Notes: generated by a model not told the origin, from the letters alone. A stretch of DNA of 64,000 bases from Microvirga sp. VF16 (GCF_016864375.1 NZ_CP069357.1:310001-374000), one strand, 5' to 3'; shown: positions 9,003-18,970, counted from the stretch's first letter. Made by a program: numbers and translations.

Positions 9003-9190
9003 TATTCCTTGTTACCGGTCTGTCCCGTGCCGACATGCTGAACAGCGGTCGTGAACGCCTCGGGCGGAGCCGCTTACCGCCGCGGCACAATGATCTGCGG
9101 CAACACGTTACAGAGCCGTGGCGTGCTGCAAAACCGCGTTGTGCGGTATGATTGAGCCAGGCACCCGTTGGGCCGCAGATCGCAGTAGTG

Positions 9191-9514
9191 TCAGTCATCG
9201 TCATCTGTCGCATCCCGATGTGCGCTGACATGGCTGACCATGTCTTTGATCACACAGCGCGCTTGCTCGTCAGCCGAAACGTAGAAGACCTGCTTGCCTT
9301 CCTTGTGTGCCCGCACGAACCGGGCGGCCCTCAGAAGCCGGAGATGATGGCTGACGAGCGAAGCTGACAGGCCAACCTGTTGTGCGATATCGCTCACGCA
9401 AAGCGGCTCGTCCAGGCAGACCACCGCGATACGGAGACGGTTCGCATCGCCCAGCAGGCGAAAGATTTCGGCAAGCTCCGTCGCACGCTCCTCATCAAGA
9501 ACGACCTGTGCCAT
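9191..9514 (-). CDS. ArsR/SmtB-family metal repressor
   Basis: A 107-residue winged-helix repressor. The DNA-recognition helix is at about 46-62 (VGLSASLVSHHLRLLRAA). Cys33 and Cys39 lie around the segment (CLDEPLCVSDIA) that forms the alpha-3 metal site of ArsR/CadC proteins (ELCVCDL). The last helix holds Asp82, Cys87, Asp91, His95 and His99, like the alpha-5 zinc/cobalt site of SmtB/CzrA, so the sensed metal is uncertain. The start ATG is at 9514. A MerR fragment lies just upstream, and the likely target is the methyltransferase downstream. Confidence 0.88.
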   Translation of the reverse strand: MAQVVLDEERATELAEIFRLLGDANRLRIAVVCLDEPLCVSDIAQQVGLSASLVSHHLRLLRAARFVRAHKEGKQVFYVSADEQARCVIKDMVSHVSAHRDATDDDD

Positions 9515-9590
9515 GATGCTCCTGGTGAATCCTTGAGCAGGTATTTGTTCTTAGCAAAAATCGACAGGGCTGGCCCCCAACAGGGGAGCA

Positions 9591-9664
9591 GGCCCATCTT
9601 TTCATAGTAGCAGATCGTCGGCAGCTTCACGTCAGTTCCGCGGGACCGCTCGCCGATGGGGATC
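9591..9664 (-). pseudogene. MerR-family regulator, N-terminal fragment
   Basis: Read leftwards the frame gives PIGERSRGTDVKLPTICYYE followed by KMGLLP, a clear copy of the MerR DNA-binding N-terminus. It has no start codon and homology stops after about 25 residues, where unrelated sequence leads into the arsR promoter. This is a remnant of a second metal regulator, probably cut when the arsR gene was acquired. Confidence 0.7.
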
Positions 9665-9984
9665 CGATGCTAACTCTCCCAAATCTCTAGTTCCCAGTGG
9701 TTAGATTGCCACCCGAAGAATTGAACTGGCGCTGTCTGGTTCGACATATATCGTGCCCGTGAGGGCATCAATTGGGACGGCGTCTTTGTTCCCGAGGTCT
9801 ATAAAGAGCGTAACAATAGAGCGGCCCTTTTACACCCGAATCCCGCCGTCTGCTACATGCTGATAGGACGGGAGGATCATCGGCTCGATTAGCTCAGGTT
9901 CGGATGCTGCGATAGTAATGGCATTCGACACAGGTCTCGCACCCTTGGCTTTGATCCGATTTGGCATCTGCGGAGGAAACGAAG
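9665..9984. other. Intergenic, nothing recognised
   Basis: About 320 bases between the MerR fragment and the MAPEG gene. It is AT-richer than its surroundings. No gene, repeat or hairpin stood out apart from the GGAGG ribosome site just before 9985. Confidence 0.4.
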
Positions 9985-10527
9985 ATGGCCTTCGACAAGG
10001 AGCAACGGGGGATACTTCGCGGGACCGTCCTTGCGCTGCTTGTTGGCGTCGTCGCGGTTGGCAGCGGCGTTGCTTGGTTGCCACCTGAGCTCTTTGGCTT
10101 GGGCCGGACCATGGCCGTCGGCGAACAGATTGCTTTCGCTCTCAAAGCCGATCTGCCGGTATTCATCTGGCTGGCTGCGTGCGTCCGATCAGTGGCCACA
10201 GGACGTTTCAACTCGCCTGTCGACCGAAGAGGGGCGGCGTTCGGTCCACCGAGCCCGGCGCTCGCAGTTCGTACAGCTGTGTTGCAAAACTCGCTCGAGC
10301 AAACGGTGCTCGCCGTTGGTGCGCACCTCATACTTGCCACCGTCCTGCGTGGATCCGAGTTGATCCTTATTCCTGTGCTGGTGTTCCTGTACTTGGTCGG
10401 TCGATTGGCGTTTGCCTTCAATTATGTGAAGGGTGCGCCCAGCCGCGCATTTGGCATGGTCCTGACCGGTGCCCCAACGGGTGTGGGTTATGTCCTCGCG
10501 GCCAGTTTGATGCTCGCAGGACGCTGA
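9985..10527 (+). CDS. MAPEG-family membrane protein
   Basis: A 180-residue integral membrane protein with about four hydrophobic spans. The C-terminal half has the MAPEG look (NSLEQTVLAVGAHLILATVL, then RLAFAFNYVKGAPSRAFG), in which the conserved Glu and Asn/Arg bind glutathione in characterised eukaryotic members. The function of bacterial members is mostly unknown. GGAGG lies 8 bases before ATG 9985. No obvious operon partner. Confidence 0.75.
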   Translation: MAFDKEQRGILRGTVLALLVGVVAVGSGVAWLPPELFGLGRTMAVGEQIAFALKADLPVFIWLAACVRSVATGRFNSPVDRRGAAFGPPSPALAVRTAVLQNSLEQTVLAVGAHLILATVLRGSELILIPVLVFLYLVGRLAFAFNYVKGAPSRAFGMVLTGAPTGVGYVLAASLMLAGR

Positions 10528-10906
10528 CGACCGAAGCTGCGTACTGCTTGGGCCAATGCGGAAGGCATAGCCATGTAATGCGATGACGTTTCTCTAAACA
10601 AGCTCCGCTTCGATTCTGACGAGGCCAGTGGACCTCTCGCAGGGAAGCAGATCAAAAGCGCCGGAACGCGGAACGGGCTGCGGCCGTTGGAAATGATCGC
10701 ACAAACGGCTATTCAAACGTTCATGATTCCGCTGTTGCTGAGATCCTAGGTTCAACTTTAGGTCAGGACGGCACGACCGCTCGCGAGCAGCAGGCCCGAA
10801 GCCTGCTGCGCAGACAGGATGGTGGCTCGGAAGGCTTTCGGACGGCCAATGAGGGTCCAGTGAACTCATCTTGCTGGATCGCCCGAGGCGAGAGGAGAAA
10901 CGGACT
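10528..10906. other. Intergenic, nothing recognised
   Basis: About 380 bases between the MAPEG and P450 genes. The minus-strand frames overlapping it are antisense to the P450 gene. The last 20 bases hold the P450 ribosome site (GAGGAG). Confidence 0.4.
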
Positions 10907-12184
10907 ATGCACCGCATTCCGCGCGACAACAGTTTTGACAGTACCTTGGCTTTGCTCCGAGAACCCTACGATTTCGTGTCCGAGCGGCGTCGGCGGTTCG
11001 GGTCCGATGTGTTCCAAGCCCGCCTCCTGCTCCGTAAGACCATCTGCATGACCGGACCGGAGGCGGCCAAGCTGTTCTACGACCCACGCCGCTTCATCCG
11101 CCACGGGGCCATGCCGGAGCCGATCCGCAAGACGCTGCTCGGTCAGGGCGGGGTGCAAGGGCTGGATGACCAGGAGCATCGGCACCGCAAAGAAATGTTC
11201 GTCTCGCTGATGACGCCCGAAAGCATCGGCCGATTGGGCGACCTCGTAGCGGATCACTGGCGTGCCCAAGCCCACAGGTGGGCCTCGATGGGTCGGGTGG
11301 TCCTGTACCCTGAACTCCATCCGATCTTGACCCGTGCCGTGTGCACCTGGGGCGGCGTTCCGCTTGCGGAGACGGAGGTCGCCCGGCGAACAAGGGAGCT
11401 GGTCGCGCTGTTCGATGCCGCCGGCGGGGTTGGGGCGAGGCACCTGTGGTCGCGCCTCGCCCGCCGTCGGGCTGAACGTTGGATCGAAGGCATCGTCGAA
11501 CAGGTCCGGGCTGGACAACTCAGCCCGCCGAAGCAGAGCCCCCTGCATGTCATCGCCACGCATCGGGATGTGAACGGTGCGCTGCTGCCCGCCCGGATGG
11601 CCGCCGTGGAGGTGCTGAACCTCCTGCGGCCAACGGTGGCCGTCTCCGTCTTCATGACGTTCGCCGCCCACGCCCTGCACCTTCATTCCGAGTGCCGGCA
11701 GAGGCTTGCACAGGACGAGGACGGCTCTGCGGACCTTTTCGTGCAGGAGGTGCGGCGGTTCTATCCGTTCTTCCCCGCCGTGATGGCGCGGGTGCGGGAG
11801 GACTTCGACTGGAACGGCTACCGGTTTCCGCGCGGCAGGAGCGTGATGCTTGACCTGTACGGCACCAATCACGATCCGCGGACATGGGACAGGCCAGAGG
11901 CCTTCCGGCCAGAGCGATTTAGGCAATGGGACAAGAGCCCTTTTAACTTCATCCCCCAGGGCGGCGGCGAGCATCGCGTGACCCACCGCTGCCCAGGCGA
12001 GTGGATCACCATCGAACTGATGAAGGTTGCGTTGAGCTTTCTCGCGGGAGGCATGGCGTACGACGTGCCGGAGCAGGACCTGCGGATCGACCGCACCAGG
12101 CTTCCGGCACTGCCGCGAAGCCGCTTCATCATGTGCAACGTCCGGCTGAGAGGAGATCCAGACGATGAGCGGGGAGGACGATGA
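10907..12184 (+). CDS. CYP152-family P450 fatty-acid peroxygenase
   Basis: A 425-residue soluble P450. The I-helix segment NLLRPTVAV puts Arg241-Pro242 where CYP152 peroxygenases have the substrate-carboxylate Arg-Pro pair in place of the usual acid-alcohol pair. The haem loop is FNFIPQGGG...THRCPGEW with Cys362. These enzymes use H2O2 directly to hydroxylate or decarboxylate fatty acids. Residue 84 is Gln (GVQGLDDQEH), as in the hydroxylating P450-BS-beta, rather than the His of the decarboxylase OleT, so hydroxylation is the better guess. GGAG precedes ATG 10907 by 9 bases. The 3' end overlaps the next gene. Confidence 0.9.
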   Translation: MHRIPRDNSFDSTLALLREPYDFVSERRRRFGSDVFQARLLLRKTICMTGPEAAKLFYDPRRFIRHGAMPEPIRKTLLGQGGVQGLDDQEHRHRKEMFVSLMTPESIGRLGDLVADHWRAQAHRWASMGRVVLYPELHPILTRAVCTWGGVPLAETEVARRTRELVALFDAAGGVGARHLWSRLARRRAERWIEGIVEQVRAGQLSPPKQSPLHVIATHRDVNGALLPARMAAVEVLNLLRPTVAVSVFMTFAAHALHLHSECRQRLAQDEDGSADLFVQEVRRFYPFFPAVMARVREDFDWNGYRFPRGRSVMLDLYGTNHDPRTWDRPEAFRPERFRQWDKSPFNFIPQGGGEHRVTHRCPGEWITIELMKVALSFLAGGMAYDVPEQDLRIDRTRLPALPRSRFIMCNVRLRGDPDDERGGR

Positions 12185-12794
12185 CGACGACAAGATCCAG
12201 GATTACTCCCACGTCACCCCGGCATACCGGCGCGCCCTGTGGACGGTCGTCGTGCTCAATGTCGGCTATGGGCTCGCCGAGATCGTGGCCGGGTTCGTCT
12301 CCGGGTCGCAGGCCCTGAAGGCGGATGCCCTCGACTTCCTCGGCGACGGCACCATCACGCTGCTCGGCTTAATTGCCATCAGGTGGAGCCGGGTCTGGCG
12401 GGCCAGATCGGCTCTTCTTCAGGGTGTTTTCCTTGGCCTTCTTGGCATCGGCGTCCTTGTCACGTCCGCCTACCGGGTCTTCGTCCTCCAGCAACCCGAG
12501 GCCGACATCATGGGCCTGTTCGGGGTGATCGCGCTGGTTGTCAACGTCGCGTCCGCTTGGGTGCTGCTGCCGCACCGGTCAGGGGATGCCAACGTCCGAG
12601 CGGTATGGCTGTTCAGCCGGAACGATGCCATCGGCAACGTGGCAGTGATCGTCGCCGCGGGCCTCGTCGCCTGGACCGCGACCCCTTGGCCCGACCTTGT
12701 CGTCGCAGTCGTGATCGCAGGATTGTTCCTCCAATCGGCCTGGCAGATTATCAAGGATGCCCGTCGCGACCTTGGCGTCCGATCATCGGCCTAA
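12165..12794 (+). CDS. CDF-like cation transporter, membrane domain only
   Basis: A 209-residue membrane protein with about six spans. The TM2 motif ALKADALDFLGDG and the TM5 motif FSRNDAIGNVAV give the paired Asp residues of cation diffusion facilitator metal sites (DxxxD-type). It ends soon after TM6 and lacks the cytoplasmic domain of CzcD/ZitB. An acidic N-terminus (GEDDDDDK) may bind metal. The ATG lies 20 bases inside the P450 gene in another frame, with a GAGGAG ribosome site, so the two are co-translated. Why a fatty-acid peroxygenase is paired with a metal transporter is unclear. Confidence 0.78.
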   Translation: MSGEDDDDDKIQDYSHVTPAYRRALWTVVVLNVGYGLAEIVAGFVSGSQALKADALDFLGDGTITLLGLIAIRWSRVWRARSALLQGVFLGLLGIGVLVTSAYRVFVLQQPEADIMGLFGVIALVVNVASAWVLLPHRSGDANVRAVWLFSRNDAIGNVAVIVAAGLVAWTATPWPDLVVAVVIAGLFLQSAWQIIKDARRDLGVRSSA

Positions 12795-12862
12795 CTGTCG
12801 CCATCTGCCTGGAGCAATGCAGATGCATTCGTGGCACGAACCCACAAAGGATCTCCGAATTG

Positions 12863-13591
12863 ATGGACCTCTCTCCGATCGCTCTCGCAACGGCCTTTGC
12901 CGCAGGAGCGATCTCATTCCTCTCGCCATGCGTCCTGCCTCTCGTGCCCGGATACCTATCCTTTGTCGCAGGTCGTGAGCTCGATGGGGTGAACCAAGCC
13001 CGCAAAGAATTCTCGGTGTCGGATCTGGGAACCCACAGTCTCTTCGTGTTGGGCTTCACGACGGTTTTCGTTGCGCTTGGTGTTGGAGTTTCGGCCTTCG
13101 GCGGGCTGCTCTTGCGCTTCCAGTGGGAAGCGACCATGGGTGCCGGCGCCCTGCTGATCGTGCTTGGCATCCTGATGACGGGTCTGGTGCGTCTGCCGTT
13201 CCTGGAACGGGAGTTGCGGTGGCACGGTCCTAGGCGGGCGGGTGGACCGGGCACGGCCTATCTTGTCGGGATTGCTTTCGCGCTTGGCTGGACCCCGTGT
13301 ATCGGGCCGATCCTTGCTGCAATTCTTGCGCTTGCTGCTGCAAATCCAGGACAGGGCGCCTTCCTGCTGGCTGTGTATTCGTTCGGACTGGGACTCCCAT
13401 TCCTCATGGCCGCATTTCTGATGGGGCACTTCAGTCGCCGGATCATCTCCCTGAAGCGAACCGGAATTGCCCTCCGGCTCATCGCCGGATCCACCATGGC
13501 CATCATGGGCCTGCTAATGGTAACCGGGCAAATGTCTCTGATCGCGATCTGGTTCATCGAGACATTTCCGGCTCTCTCCCGCTTGGGGTAA
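12863..13591 (+). CDS. ccdA: CcdA-type thiol-reductant membrane protein
   Basis: A 242-residue protein with six predicted spans. The paired CcdA cysteines are present: SFLSPCVLPLVPGYLSFVAG in TM1 and ALGWTPCIGPIL in TM4. CcdA carries electrons from cytoplasmic thioredoxin to periplasmic thiol proteins such as CcmG, ResA and TlpA, as needed for cytochrome c and copper-centre assembly. The frame is open far upstream because it overlaps the transporter gene out of frame; ATG 12863 is the first codon that gives the family N-terminus. A different CcdA/DsbD-like gene is at 51341. Confidence 0.88.
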   Translation: MDLSPIALATAFAAGAISFLSPCVLPLVPGYLSFVAGRELDGVNQARKEFSVSDLGTHSLFVLGFTTVFVALGVGVSAFGGLLLRFQWEATMGAGALLIVLGILMTGLVRLPFLERELRWHGPRRAGGPGTAYLVGIAFALGWTPCIGPILAAILALAAANPGQGAFLLAVYSFGLGLPFLMAAFLMGHFSRRIISLKRTGIALRLIAGSTMAIMGLLMVTGQMSLIAIWFIETFPALSRLG

Positions 13592-13598
13592 CCGTCAC

Positions 13599-13613
13599 GG
13601 CTCCTCGGGAGCC
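13599..13613 (+). terminator. Weak hairpin after ccdA
   Basis: GGCTCC-TCG-GGAGCC, a 6-bp stem with a 3-base loop 8 bases after the ccdA stop. It is not followed by a T run, so it may be an RNA-stabilising hairpin rather than an intrinsic terminator. Confidence 0.35.
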
Positions 13614-13812
13614 AGGTGGCTGATTGGATGATGGGCAGGCGAGGCATGAGATCCATCTGCGGATGCCTCAAGCGTAGCAGTCACCCGCAGAAGTCGTCCC
13701 TGCGATCAAGACATCGTTCTTGCCGTAAGACAGAGTTAACGCTAAGCATTTAAGGAATTCGGGGAAGTGTCCGGCGTCCATGTCCGGGCGGATCAAGAAT
13801 TGCGGGGTCCCC

Positions 13813-14988
13813 ATGATGAAGCGTATCGCTTTGGCTGCGAGCCTGATGCTCGCGCTCGCCGCCTGCCAGGCTGACGGTGTCTCCACGAGCTCCACGAAGC
13901 ACCTTGCTCCGATCCCGGCCGCGACCATGTCACTGATGGCCAGCAAGGGGATGTCGCAGAACGACCCGATCCTGATGCGGTCGTTCAAGAAGGAATCCGA
14001 GATCGAGGTCTGGAAGCGCGGCCGCGACGGTAAGTACGCGCTCCTCAAGACCTATCCCATGTGCCGCTGGTCGGGCCAGCTCGGTCCGAAGGTCCGCGAG
14101 GGCGATCGTCAGGCGCCGGAGGGCTTCTACACCGTCACTCCAGCCGCCATGAACCCGAACTCGCAGCTCTATCTGTCGTTCAACCTCGGATATCCGAACG
14201 AGTTTGACCGCGCCCATGGTCGGACGGGATCGCACCTGATGGTGCACGGCTCGTGCTCCTCGCGCGGCTGCTTCGCCATGACGGACGAAGCGATCTCCGA
14301 GGTGTATGCGCTTGGGCGGGAAGCGTTTGCCGCCGGCCAGCGCGGCTTCCAGTTCCAATCCTATCCGTTCCGGATGACGGCCGAGAACCTGGCCAAGCAC
14401 CGCCTCGATCCGAACATCGCCTTCTGGAAGAACCTCAAGGATGGCTCGGACTACTTCGAAATCGCCAAGGAAGAGCCGCGCATTTCAGTCGTCAACCGGC
14501 AATATGCGTTTGGTGGCAGCGATGCCTCCGTCGCCACGGCGGTGGCCCAGAAGCGCCAGAGAGACGAGCAGGAAGTTGCCGAACTGGTGGCCAAGGGCGT
14601 GCAGCCTATCAAGCTGGTGTACGATGACGGCGGACAGCACCAGTCGTTTCGGCAGGTGCTGGCGGACAACGCGCCCAGCGACGGCGGCTCACTTGCGGTC
14701 GATGCCAGCGCGCGGAACCGTTTGGGTGACGTGAGTCGGCCCGAAGCCTTGGCCGCAGGGCCGCAGGAGATTGTTCTCGCCGCAAACGGGAAGCCTAAGC
14801 AGGAGACATCGTCCACACTCGCCTATGCCTCGCAGAAGCCGTCAAATGGTCAAGTGGGCGCTCGCGGGCCGGTGCTACAGGCTGCTCCATCCCCTGCCGC
14901 GAGTGCTGCGGTTGAGCCAACAGCCCAAGCGGCCAGTGGCGAAGGACGTTCGGTTCTTGGACGCATGCTCTCCTTGTTCGGGGGCTAA
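13813..14988 (+). CDS. YafK-like L,D-transpeptidase-family lipoprotein
   Basis: A 391-residue protein. Residues 1-18 are a lipoprotein signal (ALAAC, Cys18). Residues about 45-190 form a YkuD/YafK-type catalytic domain with His145 (MVHGSC) and Cys153 (SRGCFAM). The remaining 200 residues are Ala/Pro/Gln-rich and low in complexity, with a possible short C-terminal amphipathic end (GRMLSLFGG). In Escherichia coli, YafK/DpaA removes Braun lipoprotein from peptidoglycan, so this may be a hydrolase rather than a cross-linker. ATG 13813 is followed by a second ATG at 13816. Confidence 0.85.
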   Translation: MMKRIALAASLMLALAACQADGVSTSSTKHLAPIPAATMSLMASKGMSQNDPILMRSFKKESEIEVWKRGRDGKYALLKTYPMCRWSGQLGPKVREGDRQAPEGFYTVTPAAMNPNSQLYLSFNLGYPNEFDRAHGRTGSHLMVHGSCSSRGCFAMTDEAISEVYALGREAFAAGQRGFQFQSYPFRMTAENLAKHRLDPNIAFWKNLKDGSDYFEIAKEEPRISVVNRQYAFGGSDASVATAVAQKRQRDEQEVAELVAKGVQPIKLVYDDGGQHQSFRQVLADNAPSDGGSLAVDASARNRLGDVSRPEALAAGPQEIVLAANGKPKQETSSTLAYASQKPSNGQVGARGPVLQAAPSPAASAAVEPTAQAASGEGRSVLGRMLSLFGG

Positions 14989-15213
14989 GCGCCAGTCTAG
15001 GCTAAGACCGCAAGTTGGGGCGGGTCGCGCCACGCGTGCAATGGCCCGCTACGGGACCGTGAGTATCCGCGACCTTGTGCCCCGTGGCGAGCATGGCGCT
15101 TGTTTATCTCTGCCGTGCAGAAGCCCCTGCTTGGGCGAGCACCAGTTCCCGGCCGGAATCCGCGAGTTCAAGCCAGCCACGGGCCAGCCACGGCGGTTAT
15201 GGCTTGAGACATC

Positions 15214-16722
15214 ATGTCTGCATTCACTCGCATGAGGCCGAGATCCTCGGCACGGGGGCTCACCGTCTTTGTGATCGCGGTGGCTCTGATCATCCTTGGC
15301 TTGGAGGGCTGGCGCGATTGGCATGAGCGGTAGCAGGAGTTCGCCAGGATTGGCAGTGAAACGCTGATTCTTGCCAAGTCGCTGACCCAGCATGTGCAAG
15401 ACTCCTTCGAGGTGGCTGACGCCCTTCTGGTGGATGTGGTGGACCGTGTCGAAACCGGCGGCGTTTCGCCGGAGGCCATCAGACGGTTGGATGGTTTTCT
15501 CGGTGAGCGGGTCCAATCCCTGCAACGTATCAAGTCGCTGACAATCTACGGTGAGGATGCGGTTCTGCGGAGCAGTTCCCTGCCGGGCCACCGCGGCAGG
15601 GTGAGCGTGAGCGACGAGCCGTTTTTTCAGTATCATAGCGCCGTCACGCGCCGGGGCGTCTTTCTCGGTCCGCTCGTTCACGATCCGCTTGGAGGCAATT
15701 GGGTTATTACGCTGTCGCGCCGGATCAACAAGCCAGACGGAAGTTTCGGAGGTGTCGCCCAGATCAGCATTCCGCCCGCTACTTTGCGAACTTCTTCGGC
15801 CGTATCAACCTTGGATCATAGGGCTCCATCTCTCTCTTTCACACGAGCGGCACACTCCTCTCGCGCCACCCGTATTCCGAGCGCGCCCTTGGGATCAATG
15901 GTGCCTACGAGCCTTGGTTTAAGACTGACAAGGCCGCTGGAGTTCATGAATACACCTCGCCCATCGACGGGGTCACGCGCATTGGCGGCTTTCAACGCAA
16001 TCATATCTTTCCCATTGGCGTTCTCGCCTCCGTCGGGCGAGACGAGGCACTGATAGTTTGGAACCGGCTCTTCGTGTTTCGGATTGTCCTCATCGGTTTT
16101 GCTCGTTGTCACGATCGTCACCCTGGGCTTGAGCCTCGTACGGCAACTGCGGCGACGGGAGGAGGCGGAGGCGGAGCTCGCCGTGCTCGCCGTCACCGAT
16201 AGCCTGACGGGTCTTGCCAACCGGCGCCTGTTCGACAAGCAGCTCGAGACGGAGTGGCTCCGGGCCTCGCGGGAGAAGTCACCGGTGTCCCTGCTTCTCG
16301 TCGATGTGGATCAGTTCAAGGCCTACAACGACATCTATGGCCATCAGGCCGGCGACGAATGCCTGCGCATCATTGCCAAGGCGCTTGCGAGCGCAGCCCG
16401 CAGACCGGGCGACCTGGTGGCACGTTATGGCGGCGAAGAACTTGTGGTTCTTCTGCCGGATCTCGACGAGGCCGGCGCGGCGGCCGTGGCCGAGGACATC
16501 CGCGCAAAAGTCGAGGCGCTCTGCGTGCGGCACGAAGCCAACATTCCCTCGTGCACCCTGACCGTCAGCATCGGCAGCGCGACCCGCGTGCCAAGCCTGG
16601 ACCGATCCCGCAATGGCCCGGAGGACCTGATCACGCTCGCCGATGCGGCCCTCTATCGGGCCAAGCAGGATGGCCGCAACCGGATTGCCGTGGCGAAAGT
16701 TGCCCGAGTGGGTGCGGCCTAG
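15214..16722 (+). pseudogene. Diguanylate cyclase with dCACHE-like sensor, disrupted
   Basis: The gene starts at ATG 15214 with one membrane span (GLTVFVIAVALIILGLEGW). It then meets an in-frame TAG at 15331. The periplasmic sensor continues to about 15779, shifts by one base, crosses a second TAG at 15819 (between GRINLGS and GSISLF) and continues to about 16095. A further one-base shift there leads into a second span and a complete GGDEF domain (TDSLTGLANRR, then ARYGGEELV with an intact GGEEL active site). The intact ancestor would make cyclic di-GMP in response to a periplasmic ligand. The C-terminal part alone (from about 16084) could still be translated. Confidence 0.85.
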
Positions 16723-16915
16723 GCAACGATCGGCGGGGAGGTGCACAGGTTAACGGTGAGTTCGTTGCGTCCTGCTCAACTCCATCAATGCTCAAGGGCG
16801 CTCGATTTGAGCGCGAGCTCTCGCTGTTCAGTCGTTGCAATAGTATTCACCATCCAAGACGCGCCGGGGCGCTCCCCAGGCCGTACCGCTTGAGGCTCGG
16901 CCAAGCTTTCTGCGC

Positions 16916-18970
16916 TTATGTCGGCTCGATATCTGGGACGTTACGGTCAAGCTCATCCAGCCAAACGCTCGGCTCTGCATCGGATGGCGCACGCCAATCG
17001 CCTCGAGGCGACAGTGAGCCGCCGGACGAGATCTTTGGGCCATTGGGCATCGCCGTACGCTTGAACTGGCTGGTGAAGAACCGACCCAGAAAGACCCGCA
17101 GCCATCGCTTGATCTCGACGAGGTCGTAAGCCCGGTGTGACGCTGGCGGAAGGTTTGGCGGCCAGGTACCGGCTTGCGCGTCCTTCCAGGCATGCCAGGA
17201 AAGATAGGCGATCTTCGAGGGGCGGAACCCATAGCGGGTCAGGTAGTACAGATTGAAGTCCTGTAATGCGTAGGGACCGATCATCGCCTCCGTCGACTGG
17301 ATCTGCCCAGACCCATCCTGCGGCACCAGCTCCGGTGAGATCTCGGTCGCCAGGATCACGTGGAGGATCTCGGCGGTGGATGGGTCGACGTCACCGGACG
17401 CGGCGACGAACCGGATCAAGTGCTGGATCAGCGTCTTGGAAACCGACGCATTGACATTGTAGTGGGACATCTGGTCCCCGACGCCGTACGTGCACCAGCC
17501 CAGCCCCAGCTCGGACAGGTCGCCCGTGCCGACGACGATGCCGCGGTTGTGGTTGGCGAGCCGGAACAGGTAGTCCGTCCGCAAGCCCGCCTGCACGTTC
17601 TCGAACGTGACGTCGTAGACGGGCTGCCCTTCGGCAAAGGGATGCCCCATGTCGGAGAGCATCTGCCGGGCGGCCGGGCGGATGTCGATCTCGGATGCGC
17701 TGACGCCGAGCGCCCGCATCAGCGCCCAGGCGTTGCCCTTGGTGCCCTCGCTGGTCGCAAAGCCGGGCAGCGTATAGGCCAGGATGTTCGTCCGCGGCAG
17801 GCCCAATTTGTCCATGGCGCGACAGCACACGAGCAGCGCCTGCGTCGAGTCGAGGCCGCCGGACACTCCGATGACCACCGTCTCGGTCCGTGTGGCTTGC
17901 AGGCGCTTCGCAAGTCCCTGGACCTGGATGTTGTAGGCCTCGTAGCAGTTCTCCGCGAGCTTGCTCGGGTCCGCCGGCACGTAAGGAAAGCGCTCGACCG
18001 GACGCCTCAGCGGGAGTTCCTCCTCCGGCGCGTCGATGGAGAGTGGAATGATCCGGAAGTCACTAGGGGTGACCTTCAACACGTCGCCGCAATCCCGAAA
18101 AGAGACACGCCGCATCCGTTCCTGGCGCAGGCGACCGAGGTCCACGTCAGCGACCGCCATGGTGGAATTGGCAGGAAAGCGTTCGGTCTCGGCTAGGCGC
18201 AGGCCGTCCTCGAAGATGCCGCCATGGCCGTCCCACGCGAGATCCGTTGTCGATTCCCCAGGTCCCGCTGCGGAGTAGGCGTAGGCCGCAATGCAGCGCA
18301 TGGACTGGGAGCCGCACAGCAGGCGCCGGTCCTCGGCCTTGCCGATGGTGATGTTGCTGGCCGAAAGGTTGAGCAGGATCTCGGCCCCGGCGAGGGCCGC
18401 CGCCGTGCTCGGTGGATGGGGCACCCACATGTCCTCGCAGATCTCGACATGGAAGGTGAACGGGCAGGTTCCCGCCGACCGGAACAGGAGGTCGATTCCC
18501 AGGGGAGCCTGAACTCCCGCGACGGTGATCTCCTGCCCTCGGACCTCCGCCCCAGGCGCGAAGTAGCGTCGCTCATAAAACTCCCGGTAATTCGGCAGGT
18601 AGGCCTTGGGCACGACGCCGAGGATGCGTCCGGCATGGATGACGATCGCAGCGTTGTAGAGGCGGCCTTTGGATCGAAGGGGGGCTCCGACGACGAAGGC
18701 TGGAAACAGCTCGGCACTGTCGGCCACGAGGCGGCTGATGGCATGCTCGACCGCCTCGAGCAGAGCGTCCTGGTGGAAGAGGTCGTCGATCGAGTACGCC
18801 GACAGCCCCAGTTCAGGGAACACCATGAGCGCGATGCGTTCCTGATGGCCTTGGCGCAAGAGCTCCAGCGTCCGCTCGGCGTTGAACCCTGGGTTCGCGA
18901 CGTCCATCCGCGGAACGCAGGCGGCAATCCGGACGAAGTCATGACAGTACGGGGAGAAGAAGGAGATCAT
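16916..18970 (-). CDS. nadE: Glutamine-dependent NAD+ synthetase
   Basis: A 684-residue two-domain enzyme, close to the 679 of Mycobacterium tuberculosis NadE. Residues 1-300 are a nitrilase-type glutaminase with triad Glu53 ([10 protein letters not shown]), Lys122 (VPKAYLPNY) and Cys178 (VEICEDMW). Residues about 330-640 are the ATP-binding synthetase with the P-loop SGGLDSTQ. It converts deamido-NAD+, ATP and glutamine to NAD+ in the cytoplasm. It is the one clearly housekeeping-type gene in the window and is flanked by a decayed cyclase and ctaG. Such genes can be second copies on plasmids. Confidence 0.93.
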   Translation of the reverse strand: MISFFSPYCHDFVRIAACVPRMDVANPGFNAERTLELLRQGHQERIALMVFPELGLSAYSIDDLFHQDALLEAVEHAISRLVADSAELFPAFVVGAPLRSKGRLYNAAIVIHAGRILGVVPKAYLPNYREFYERRYFAPGAEVRGQEITVAGVQAPLGIDLLFRSAGTCPFTFHVEICEDMWVPHPPSTAAALAGAEILLNLSASNITIGKAEDRRLLCGSQSMRCIAAYAYSAAGPGESTTDLAWDGHGGIFEDGLRLAETERFPANSTMAVADVDLGRLRQERMRRVSFRDCGDVLKVTPSDFRIIPLSIDAPEEELPLRRPVERFPYVPADPSKLAENCYEAYNIQVQGLAKRLQATRTETVVIGVSGGLDSTQALLVCCRAMDKLGLPRTNILAYTLPGFATSEGTKGNAWALMRALGVSASEIDIRPAARQMLSDMGHPFAEGQPVYDVTFENVQAGLRTDYLFRLANHNRGIVVGTGDLSELGLGWCTYGVGDQMSHYNVNASVSKTLIQHLIRFVAASGDVDPSTAEILHVILATEISPELVPQDGSGQIQSTEAMIGPYALQDFNLYYLTRYGFRPSKIAYLSWHAWKDAQAGTWPPNLPPASHRAYDLVEIKRWLRVFLGRFFTSQFKRTAMPNGPKISSGGSLSPRGDWRAPSDAEPSVWLDELDRNVPDIEPT

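Noticed and set aside
10763-12193. A 476-codon minus-strand open frame
   Set aside because: It is antisense to the P450 gene, whose motifs are complete. Its sequence is rich in Arg, His and Pro, as GC-rich antisense frames are, and it has no family resemblance.
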